Assembly: GCA_021782055.1 (NCBI GenBank)
Contig: JAJXVP010000027.1
Location: forward strand, 1 to 21,448
Length of the DNA stretch: 21,448 nucleotides
Direction of reading: 5' to 3'
DNA from: a bacterium
GTDB lineage: Bacteria; Spirochaetota; Spirochaetia; JABEVK01
Each line of letters opens with the position of its first letter. Position 1 is the first letter of the stretch. The notes under the pieces are model-generated. The model did not search any database. It was not told where the DNA came from and saw nothing but the letters and a program-made list of their open reading frames with translations. The position numbers and the translations under genes were made by a program. Positions 15,856 through 21,448 of the stretch are shown here, piece after piece.

Positions 15856-16205
15856 CGGTCGTCCTCAGAGCCATCGCTTGGCAAAACTTCGGGAATTTCT
15901 TCGGTGGGAATGCCCAAGAGTTCTTCCCACTGACGTTTAATAAACCCTATGGTCATCTTTTGACGGTCAAGCACTAAAGCGGGATAGGATAAGCTCGATT
16001 GAAACTTGGCTTTAAATTCTTCCTTGACCTGTTGCTTAAGTTCGGGAGGAATAAGATCGAGGTAGATAAAGCGATAGGCAAAGTGTTGCGCTTGCAGGAA
16101 CTCCATGCCACGTTTACAAAAGCCGCAGGTAGACAACGCCAAGATGGCGATATCGTGCTCGGTTTTTGTCCCCGGTACGGCGGTAAATTCAACTTGCTCA
16201 AACAT
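15852..16205 (-). CDS. Glutaredoxin/thioredoxin-fold protein with CGFC active site
   Basis: This is a 117-residue thioredoxin-fold protein. Strand-helix start DIAILALSTCGFCKRGMEFL has the redox motif Cys27-Gly-Phe-Cys30, followed by FAYRFIYLDL and the cis-Pro region SLSYPALVLDRQ, then GFIKRQWEELLGI. This layout is glutaredoxin/NrdH-like. The acidic C-terminal tail (SDGSEDDR) is unusual. AGGAG lies seven bases before the ATG. It overlaps the FTR gene by four bases and is 25 bp downstream of the NYN gene, so the three probably share a transcript. A likely role is a ferredoxin-reduced thiol carrier; its target is not known from the sequence. Confidence 0.88.
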   Translation of the reverse strand: MFEQVEFTAVPGTKTEHDIAILALSTCGFCKRGMEFLQAQHFAYRFIYLDLIPPELKQQVKEEFKAKFQSSLSYPALVLDRQKMTIGFIKRQWEELLGIPTEEIPEVLPSDGSEDDR

Positions 16206-16230
16206 AGAAGCACTCCTGTAAAAAGTTTCC

Positions 16231-17214
16231 TTAATGGCTTAGCAGTCTGACGTAATGGCTAACGCCTTCCGAACGGGTTTCTACCAAACCACGCACATCG
16301 GCGGCCTGGATGAACCGTTTAAATTGCGAAAAGCCCAAGGCTTTGGTGTCGACCTTTTTTTCGCGCAGGCGGCTCGAGACGACACTGTACTCGTGAAATT
16401 GAGCTTCTTTGCCACCGTCAAGTTCTTTGAGACTTTCGACCAGGGCTTTGAGTCCCTTTTGTAAAACGCCCTTATCTTTGGCTTCAGGGACTTCGGGAAG
16501 GGTTAAAAAGGGGTTGCCCTCTTTTTCGGAAAGCTGAACAACGCGTCTTTTAACGGCTGCCGAGATAAAATCACTCCATTTGTTGTACCCCAAGTGGTGT
16601 TCATCAAAATTAGGGTTGAGCATTTTCATGCGAATCTTGACGGTTCCTAGGTGGGCTGGTTTGCCCTCAGCAGCTAAAATGCCCACTGTTTCGGCCAGCG
16701 CCGAAAACCAATAGTCGGGCGAGGGGGCGTCCGGTGCCGAAGTTCCTGGCTCATCGTCGCCTTCATCAGGAAGAATATCTCGGTAATCAACAAAGCTGTC
16801 AGCGATGGCCAACAGCTCTTGTGAGGCCGTTTTAATGTCGCAAACGACATGGGTAATTTTGCCGGCTCGTCTAAGGGTTAACAAGAGGGGGCGAAAATCG
16901 CTGTCGCCTGTAACAAGAACAATTGTATCAATGTGGCCGTAAAGATTGAGAATCTCTAACGTGTCCGAAACAAGCTGAATATCAACAGAGTTCTTCTTTT
17001 TTCGTTCACTGGGGACGTGGACAAGATAAAAATGGTATTTTTTAAGCTGTAGGGCTAACTTTTGAAAACCGGGACTACTCCAGTCCGCGTAGGCTTTTGC
17101 GGCGACAACTCGGCCAAGGTTTTCCGCATATTCCCACAGAGCGTCAAGAAAAAGGGAATTGTTGGAAGGTGGTGTGACGTTTTCGATATCCCAAATGACC
17201 GATATATTTGCCAT
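16231..17214 (-). CDS. NYN-domain (PIN-like) putative RNase with two LOTUS/OST-HTH domains
   Basis: This is a 327-residue cytoplasmic protein. Residues 1-150 are a NYN domain of the LabA/DUF88 type with the acidic nuclease residues Asp9 (IWDIEN), Asp78 (SVDIQL), and Asp104 and Asp106 (VTGDSDF). After a Pro/Asp-rich linker (150-166) comes an OST-HTH/LOTUS-like domain (about 168-240, LGTVKIRMKMLNPNFDEHH then LGYNKWSDFI). A second similar segment follows (about 250-325, YSVVSSRLREKK then GFSQFKRFIQAA). Such fusions are seen in bacteria, and LOTUS domains bind RNA or RNA helicases in eukaryotes; the bacterial function is largely unproven. A TTGAAC-17-TAAACT promoter ends six bases from the ATG and no ribosome site is present. 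Confidence 0.9.
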   Translation of the reverse strand: MANISVIWDIENVTPPSNNSLFLDALWEYAENLGRVVAAKAYADWSSPGFQKLALQLKKYHFYLVHVPSERKKKNSVDIQLVSDTLEILNLYGHIDTIVLVTGDSDFRPLLLTLRRAGKITHVVCDIKTASQELLAIADSFVDYRDILPDEGDDEPGTSAPDAPSPDYWFSALAETVGILAAEGKPAHLGTVKIRMKMLNPNFDEHHLGYNKWSDFISAAVKRRVVQLSEKEGNPFLTLPEVPEAKDKGVLQKGLKALVESLKELDGGKEAQFHEYSVVSSRLREKKVDTKALGFSQFKRFIQAADVRGLVETRSEGVSHYVRLLSH

Positions 17215-17220
17215 ACTACC

Positions 17221-17249
17221 AGTTTACTCCGGCCAACGAAAAAGTTCAA
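17221..17249 (-). promoter_or_regulatory. Predicted promoter of the NYN-LOTUS gene (leaderless)
   Basis: TTGAAC (complement of 17244-17249) and TAAACT (complement of 17221-17226) are 17 bp apart. The -10 ends exactly six bases before the ATG at 17214, so transcription should begin at or beside the start codon. The nearest purine run, GGAG, is 12 bases or so upstream and inside the promoter. Confidence 0.6.
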
Positions 17250-17266
17250 ATGAACCGTTGAAAGCC

Positions 17267-17632
17267 TTAGGATTTTTCGTACTGACCAGTTCGTAACAAC
17301 ACCAGTGTACAAGCATTCAGGCAAACCAGACCCTCTTGTTCTAACTTAGCCTTAAGCTCAGGGTTCTCGGTTCCGGGGTTGAAAATGACCCGTCTTGGTC
17401 TCAGCCGTAAAAGCTCTTTTTCTAATTCCTGTTGATAACGGGCCGAGACGTACAAGGTTACAGTATCCACCTTGGCCAACTCGCCAAGGGTCTTGGTCGG
17501 AAGGCCATCTATCTCGGAATAGCCGGGGTTAATCGGTATGACTTCATAACCTCGTTCTAAGAGGTTTTCCTGAGCCATATGGGCGTAGCGGTCCTTTTTA
17601 GGACTAGCGCCGACAATCGCTGTAGCTTTCAT
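17267..17632 (-). CDS. CoA-binding domain protein (YccU-like)
   Basis: This 121-residue protein is a single Rossmann-fold CoA-binding domain: AIVGASPKKDRYAHMAQENLLERGYEVIPINPGYSEIDG at the N-terminus, VDTVTLYVSA in the middle and VIFNPGTENPEL with GLVCLNACTLVLL at the end. It resembles the stand-alone YccU group, small cytoplasmic proteins thought to bind CoA or a nucleotide and related to the N-terminal domain of acyl-CoA synthetases and succinyl-CoA ligase. The physiological role is unknown. A TATATT box ends six bases before the ATG; the intervening AGAGGA is too close to act as an ordinary ribosome site. Its stop is 52 bp upstream of the NYN gene start on the same strand. Confidence 0.88.
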   Translation of the reverse strand: MKATAIVGASPKKDRYAHMAQENLLERGYEVIPINPGYSEIDGLPTKTLGELAKVDTVTLYVSARYQQELEKELLRLRPRRVIFNPGTENPELKAKLEQEGLVCLNACTLVLLRTGQYEKS

Positions 17633-17638
17633 TCCTCT

Positions 17639-17644
17639 AATATA
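17639..17644 (-). promoter_or_regulatory. -10 box of the CoA-binding protein gene
   Basis: TATATT (complement of 17639-17644) is a five-of-six match ending six bases before the ATG at 17632, again predicting a leaderless mRNA. No good -35 is seen at 16-18 bp. It is back to back with the promoter of the metalloprotease gene. Confidence 0.45.
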
Positions 17645-17650
17645 CGCCTG

Positions 17651-17679
17651 TTGCGAGGTGAAAGAAAAATCGGTATGGT
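17651..17679 (+). promoter_or_regulatory. Candidate promoter of the SprT-like gene
   Basis: TTGCGA (17651-17656) and TATGGT (17674-17679) are 17 bp apart; each matches four of six consensus bases. Transcription would start about nine bases before the ATG at 17695, too short for a ribosome site, and none is seen. Confidence 0.4.
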
Positions 17680-17694
17680 AAAAACGGGCTTAGC

Positions 17695-18534
17695 ATGAAC
17701 CAGGACCAAATCAAAAATTTGCTTCTTTCTTTACGGCCTCAAGTGCCAGATTTTCAGGTAATCTTAACAGGAAAATCCAGTCGCAAAGTTCATGGGCTCT
17801 ACAAACCCGATAGCGCCGAAATTCTTTTGCATAACCGGAACTTCAAGACCGAGCAGGAACTTTTGTACACGGCAGTCCATGAGTTTGCCCACCATGTTCA
17901 TTTTTGTTCACCGCAACGTCCACGGACGGCTAGGTCCCATACAACGCAATTTTGGTCGGTCTTTCATGATTTGTTACAGCAGGCCACAGCGGCAGGCTGG
18001 TATCACGATGTTTTTTCGACTGACCCTGAATTTGTGAGCCTAACCCGTCAGCTTAAAGAAAAATATTTAAAGCCCCAAGGGGATTTAATGAAAGAATTCG
18101 GTCAGCTTTTGTCGCAGGCCTTCGAGCTGTGCCAGCAACGTGGCCTCCCTTTCGAAGACTATCGTGACCGTATTCTTGGGTTGCCGCGTTCGACGGCGCA
18201 AACGACGGTTACCGCCTACCAATGGGATCTTCCCACTACTTACGGCTACGACGCCATGAAATTGCTTGCGTCGCAGCGAAACCCTGAAAAACGACGCGAA
18301 ATGACCAAGGAATTGCAGGAAGGGGCCTCGCTTGACCAAATTAAGACCCACCTCGCGCCGGGAAAGACCGTTGTTCCCCTGGTAACAACCGAACACGATG
18401 AAACTGAAAGGCTAAAAGAAACCGAGAGGCTCAAAAGAAAAATCCAGCAGTTAGAAACCGAGCTAGAACGCTTGAAGTCACAGCTTCGAGAGCGCGAAAC
18501 AAGAAAAGGAGGTGAAAATCATGGCCAAAGTTAA
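17695..18534 (+). CDS. SprT-like zinc metalloprotease with helical and coiled-coil tail
   Basis: This is a 279-residue cytoplasmic protein. The N-terminal part has the zincin motif His62-Glu-Phe-Ala-His66 in YTAVHEFAHHVHF and a downstream His82 in RSHTTQFWSVFHDLL. That arrangement fits SprT/Spartan-like proteases, where the third ligand sits in an HxxxF context. Residues 110-220 are helical. The segment EDYRDRILGLPRSTAQTTVTAYQ, split here only for reference, looks like a possible helix-turn-helix. The C-terminus (about 234-272) is a heptad-rich coiled coil containing two tandem ETERLK units. SprT-family enzymes can act on DNA-protein crosslinks, but that is not shown here. The end overlaps hisI by 14 bp and carries its ribosome site. 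Confidence 0.75.
   Translation: MNQDQIKNLLLSLRPQVPDFQVILTGKSSRKVHGLYKPDSAEILLHNRNFKTEQELLYTAVHEFAHHVHFCSPQRPRTARSHTTQFWSVFHDLLQQATAAGWYHDVFSTDPEFVSLTRQLKEKYLKPQGDLMKEFGQLLSQAFELCQQRGLPFEDYRDRILGLPRSTAQTTVTAYQWDLPTTYGYDAMKLLASQRNPEKRREMTKELQEGASLDQIKTHLAPGKTVVPLVTTEHDETERLKETERLKRKIQQLETELERLKSQLRERETRKGGENHGQS
18400..18435 (+). repeat. Two tandem 18-bp units encoding ETERLK
   Basis: Two adjacent near-identical 18-bp units (18400-18417 and 18418-18435) encode ETERLK twice in the coiled-coil tail of the SprT-like protein. This is consistent with a recent unit duplication that lengthens the coiled coil. Confidence 0.65.
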
Positions 18535-18907
18535 ACTCACCGAAGAGGACACTCCTGATTTTCAAAAGCGGGGAGGGTTGCTGCCGGTGGTGGTGCAAGA
18601 TTACGAATCCCGCGAAGTTCTTATGCTGGCCTGGTGTAATGAGCAAGCTTGGCAGAACACTCTGGAGTCAGGCTTGGCGACGTTTTGGAGCACCAGTCGC
18701 CAGGAACTTTGGGTGAAAGGCGCGACCAGCGGCGATTACCTCAAGATTCGTGAAATTCGCCTAGACTGTGATCAAGATAGTCTTGTCTTTTTGGTGACTT
18801 TACAAGGAGAGGGAGTGTGCCACACCAGGAATGCCAGTGGCGCCCACCGGCATTCCTGCTTTTTTAGGACCTTAAACGGCTCTACTTGGATGAACCTGGA
18901 CCCGTGA
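18521..18907 (+). CDS. hisI: HisI, phosphoribosyl-AMP cyclohydrolase
   Basis: This enzyme opens the purine ring of phosphoribosyl-AMP in histidine synthesis. The 128-residue product has LMLAWCNEQAW, FWSTSRQELWVKGATSGDYL, metal-binding LDCDQD (82-86, Cys83), Cys100-His-Thr and Ser-Cys113-Phe-Phe. Nine residues (103-111, RNASGAHRH) separate CHT from SCFF, whereas the common form has three; I believe longer variants exist in other phyla, but this is from memory. The start is the ATG at 18521, with a near-perfect AAGGAGGTG six bases away, overlapping the upstream gene. HisI stands alone, without HisE or other his genes nearby. A terminator-like hairpin lies within its last codons, and its 3' end overlaps the convergent ankyrin gene by 26 bp. 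Confidence 0.94.
   Translation: MAKVKLTEEDTPDFQKRGGLLPVVVQDYESREVLMLAWCNEQAWQNTLESGLATFWSTSRQELWVKGATSGDYLKIREIRLDCDQDSLVFLVTLQGEGVCHTRNASGAHRHSCFFRTLNGSTWMNLDP
18826..18865 (+). terminator. Intrinsic-terminator-like hairpin with T6 tract, inside the hisI coding sequence
   Basis: CAGGAATGCC (18826-18835) pairs perfectly with GGCATTCCTG (18849-18858). Inside, after one A/C mismatch, GTGG (18837-18840) pairs with CCAC (18844-18847) around a CGC loop. A C and then six T (18860-18865) follow, so the orientation is plus strand. It lies 40 bases or so before the hisI stop codon and encodes the conserved Ser-Cys-Phe-Phe motif. Confidence 0.7.
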
Positions 18908-21416
18908 CCGAGCTTGTGATCGGTACGGCGGTGCTTTCTTCTAAAGCTGCAACCAAATCTTGCTTATTGAGCTTTTTGGCCAAATCTAGCGGGGTTTGGC
19001 CGTTTTTGTCTCGAATTCCTGGGTCCGCACCCAAATCTAAGAGCATTTTGATGGCTGCCGCTGGCGCGCCTGTCAGGACAGCCAAGTGCAGGGCGGTACG
19101 TCCCAAGTTGTTTTGATTGTTCACATTTTCAGGAGTAAAAAAGGCCTTCCAAGCCGTCGGACCCGAGCGAAGGGCCAAGGAGGTTGGCGAAGCTCCATCC
19201 CGATTTTCGGCAAAAGGGTCAGCTCCTTGCTGAATCAACAACCGAATGGCGCTTTGATTCCCTTGCGAGGCGGCAAAATGAAGGGGTGTCGCACCGGTAA
19301 TATCGCGTTGCCAGACCCGACCGCCATGCCGCAAAAGTTCTGCTAAAAGGTCGGTCTGACCGTTGAGCACCGCTTCAAAAACAGGGGTTCGTCCACTAAG
19401 GTCTGAGGCGTTGGGGTTAGCGTTTTTGCTCAACAGGTATTTTACCAGGGCGGTCTCACCTCGGCGAACCGCTTGATCGAGAACGGTACGACCTTCGAGA
19501 TTCTTGGCCTCAAGGTTGGCTCCGGCTGCCAAAAGTAGGTTGCCCAGGGCAGGTTGGTCCGCCGAGACCCAAATCAAGTCTTGGAGTGGTGTGTTTCCTG
19601 CTTTGTCCACAGCTGATGGGTTGGCCCCCGCCTGTAAGAGGATGCTAACCATCGTCGGACTGCCCTGACGGACCGCTTCGTGAAGGGGTGTATTCCCTAA
19701 CAAATTGGCCATCGTTAAGCTGGCACCTTTTTGAAGCAAGAGGGTTACCTCTTGGGGAAGATTGCCGTCAATGGCGTAAAACAGGGGGGTGTCAAGCGAG
19801 GAATCCTGCAGGTTGACGACCGCCGGGGTGAAAAAATTCTCTTGAAATGCCAGCGGAGACTGAAACGCTAATTGGAGAGGCGTCACCGATTGATTATCAA
19901 CCAGAAAGAGGTCGGCCCCTTTGGCAAGAAGCAGCTGTGCCTCTTGTAGGTTACCCTGAGCAATGGCCAGGTGCAGGGGACTTTGCCCCTGTTTATTACG
20001 GACGTTGGGATCGGCGCCTTGCTGTAAAAGGTAGTTGACGGAGTCTAGGTAATTACCTGCCATCACCGCTAAATGCAACGCGGTATTCCCGTTGTCATCC
20101 TGAACACCAATATTGGATTTGTCGACTAGCCAAGAAAGAACCTCTTGGCCCATGCGAACTGCCAACCTCACCGGCGAAAGATCGGCGTTATTGACGGCAA
20201 AGATGTTAGCTCCTGCCAGTCGCAGAGCCACAGCCAAGGCTTTTTCTTTTCGTTGAACAGCATCAAAGAGAGGAGTTTCGCCCATCTTATTGCGGGCGTT
20301 GATGTCGGCCCCGTGCTCTAAAAGCAATTTCAATAGAGAGTCCGACAGGTTGAGCGAGACAACGAGGTGAAGGGGGGTGTTGCCAAAGTTGTTTTTTAAA
20401 TTGGGGTCGGCTTTGTGTTCTAAAAGCAAGCGTGCGGCTTGTTCCGGATGGGGCGAGGTCATTGCCAGGTGAAGGGCTGTATTATTGTTAAAATCTCTGA
20501 GGTTGACATCGGCACCCAGTTTAATAAGAACGGTTGCGGTTTTCAGTTGTCCGTTTTCAAGAGCTTTATGAAGAGGGGTGTTCCCTGCAAAATCACGAGC
20601 ATCCACAACGGCGCCTTTTTTAACCAAAAACTCGACGATACCCGTCTGACCATGAGCAGCCGCATAGTGCAACGGTGTAGTGCCTAAATCCAACGGTAGG
20701 GACACATCATCGGCAAGGCCAGCCCGGCCAAAGTACACCAGATCATTCTGCAAGGGAACGGGTGCGCCTTTTCGGAACAAATCCCAAGCAATTTCAGCAT
20801 GCGATGCACTTTGGGGAAACTGCAGGGCAAGGTCGGCAGGAGTTAACCCTGCTTTATTGCGCTGTGAAGGGTCGGCACCCAAGGCTAAAAACTTTTGCAC
20901 GAGAGCCACAATTCCGCGCGAAGCGGCCCAATGCAGGGGGGTGTTTCCCTCTTGGTCCGTAGAGCCGATGTTGTCTTTCGTGACTAAAAGTGGCAAAAGG
21001 GAAGGGTTTTGATCTAAGGCCGTTTGGAAGGGGGAACGGCCATTCTTATCCTTTATAAAGAGAGAGGCCTTGTACTGCACCAGCAACGGAATCGTTTTAA
21101 TGGCATTGTGCTCTACCGCCAACATGAGGGGCGTTTTACCCTCTTTGTCTGTCAGGTCGACGGTCGCTCCGCGTGAAAGCAAAACAGCCGCGATATCCGA
21201 AAGGTCTTTTTCTGCGGCGATGTGCAAGGCCGAGCGCCCTTGGGAATCGACGCTATCGACGTTGGTATTTAGTCCAAAAATTTCACGAATTTTGGCGAGA
21301 TTTTGATTTTCTACCAGGTCAAGAAGGCTTTCTTTGGGCGCTTTTGGAGGTGGAGGTGTGGCACAAGAAAAGACTAACAAGGCCAAAAAGGGCAACAGGA
21401 GCCTGAACGGTTTCAT
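18882..21416 (-). CDS. Large ankyrin-repeat lipoprotein
   Basis: This is an 844-residue protein with a lipoprotein signal peptide (Cys18 in VFSCATPPPP), so it is anchored on the outer side of a membrane. Next come a Pro/Lys-rich spacer and about 23 ankyrin repeats from roughly residue 55 to 828, with many canonical units of the form D..GNTPLH.A...G.....LL..GAD. Ankyrin repeats bind proteins; no enzymatic domain is present. About five repeats are degenerate and recur at intervals (128-153, 191-246, 413-438, 511-536, 742-767), suggesting growth by multi-repeat duplication. No Shine-Dalgarno is seen before the ATG; a TTGACG (complement of 21439-21444) lies upstream but no -10 fits it at normal spacing. 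The 3' end overlaps hisI by 26 bp. Confidence 0.9.
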   Translation of the reverse strand: MKPFRLLLPFLALLVFSCATPPPPKAPKESLLDLVENQNLAKIREIFGLNTNVDSVDSQGRSALHIAAEKDLSDIAAVLLSRGATVDLTDKEGKTPLMLAVEHNAIKTIPLLVQYKASLFIKDKNGRSPFQTALDQNPSLLPLLVTKDNIGSTDQEGNTPLHWAASRGIVALVQKFLALGADPSQRNKAGLTPADLALQFPQSASHAEIAWDLFRKGAPVPLQNDLVYFGRAGLADDVSLPLDLGTTPLHYAAAHGQTGIVEFLVKKGAVVDARDFAGNTPLHKALENGQLKTATVLIKLGADVNLRDFNNNTALHLAMTSPHPEQAARLLLEHKADPNLKNNFGNTPLHLVVSLNLSDSLLKLLLEHGADINARNKMGETPLFDAVQRKEKALAVALRLAGANIFAVNNADLSPVRLAVRMGQEVLSWLVDKSNIGVQDDNGNTALHLAVMAGNYLDSVNYLLQQGADPNVRNKQGQSPLHLAIAQGNLQEAQLLLAKGADLFLVDNQSVTPLQLAFQSPLAFQENFFTPAVVNLQDSSLDTPLFYAIDGNLPQEVTLLLQKGASLTMANLLGNTPLHEAVRQGSPTMVSILLQAGANPSAVDKAGNTPLQDLIWVSADQPALGNLLLAAGANLEAKNLEGRTVLDQAVRRGETALVKYLLSKNANPNASDLSGRTPVFEAVLNGQTDLLAELLRHGGRVWQRDITGATPLHFAASQGNQSAIRLLIQQGADPFAENRDGASPTSLALRSGPTAWKAFFTPENVNNQNNLGRTALHLAVLTGAPAAAIKMLLDLGADPGIRDKNGQTPLDLAKKLNKQDLVAALEESTAVPITSSVTGPGSSK

Positions 21417-21448
21417 AACGATATTTTCGGATTATTCCGTCAACCCCT

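Noticed and set aside
18826..18858. Palindrome in hisI as an inserted mobile palindromic element
   Set aside because: It is in frame and encodes the conserved SCFF motif itself, so a simple insertion does not explain it; longer CHT-to-SCF spacing may be a natural HisI variant. I cannot exclude it without alignments.
18882..21416. Ankyrin gene as horizontally acquired from a eukaryote
   Set aside because: Ankyrin proteins are common in bacteria; the lipoprotein signal peptide and base composition look native.
21416..21444. Promoter TTGACG upstream of the ankyrin gene
   Set aside because: The -35-like hexamer is good, but the only -10-like box (TATCGT) is 14 bp away and one base before the ATG, so I did not call a promoter.
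1..21448. CRISPR arrays, tRNA or rRNA genes, IS elements, prophage genes
   Set aside because: No regularly spaced repeats, RNA-gene signatures, transposase or integrase readings were seen.

Overview
The window looks like a chromosomal stretch of a free-living or commensal spirochaete. This is a moderate-confidence inference from a MurG starting VIVFTGGGTGG, lipoproteins with loose lipoboxes, a large ankyrin-repeat lipoprotein, an archaeal/anaerobe-type ferredoxin:thioredoxin reductase chain and the gene neighbourhood. It is compact: 22 protein genes, almost no gap above 100 bp, and no rRNA, tRNA, IS element, prophage or CRISPR array that I can see.

Layout. 1-265 (-) is the 5' end of murG, facing away from a secreted protein of unknown function (298-1092, +). 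The minus strand then carries comM (1123-2616) and the complete phosphate regulon in transcription order pstS, pstC, pstA, pstB, phoU, phoB, phoR (9599 down to 2673). Most of these genes are joined by short gaps or ATGA/TTGA overlaps. pstS is separated from pstC by two hairpins. A 254-bp divergent intergenic region (9600-9853) holds the pst promoter and the start of a plus-strand operon: an HtrA-type protease, uvrB and an SH3-domain lipoprotein (9854-13431). Next, pdxS-pdxT (14926 down to 13446, -) make pyridoxal phosphate. They are divergent from a CAP-domain secreted protein (15057-15518, +). That gene converges on a minus-strand group: a NYN-nuclease/LOTUS protein, a glutaredoxin-like protein and a ferredoxin:thioredoxin reductase catalytic chain (17214 down to 15526). 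A CoA-binding protein (17632 down to 17267, -) is divergent from a SprT-like metalloprotease (17695-18534, +), which overlaps hisI (18521-18907, +). hisI in turn overlaps, tail to tail, an 844-residue ankyrin lipoprotein (21416 down to 18882, -).

How the genes work together. The pst/pho block is a self-contained phosphate sensing and uptake system: binding lipoprotein, ABC transporter, PhoU and the PhoB-PhoR two-component pair. The Grx-FTR pair suggests ferredoxin-driven thiol reduction in an anaerobic or microaerobic cell. HtrA and UvrB combine envelope protein quality control with DNA repair.

The most unusual signals are at the DNA level. An intrinsic-terminator-like hairpin with a T-tract lies inside the end of hisI and encodes its conserved Cys motif. 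Several genes have a -10 hexamer exactly six bases before the ATG, which predicts leaderless mRNAs. Non-ATG starts are frequent (CTG murG, TTG phoR and uvrB, GTG pstS). The pst -10 box sits inside a G/C palindrome. Most of the window is otherwise ordinary housekeeping content; I did not find an obvious new defence or mobile system.
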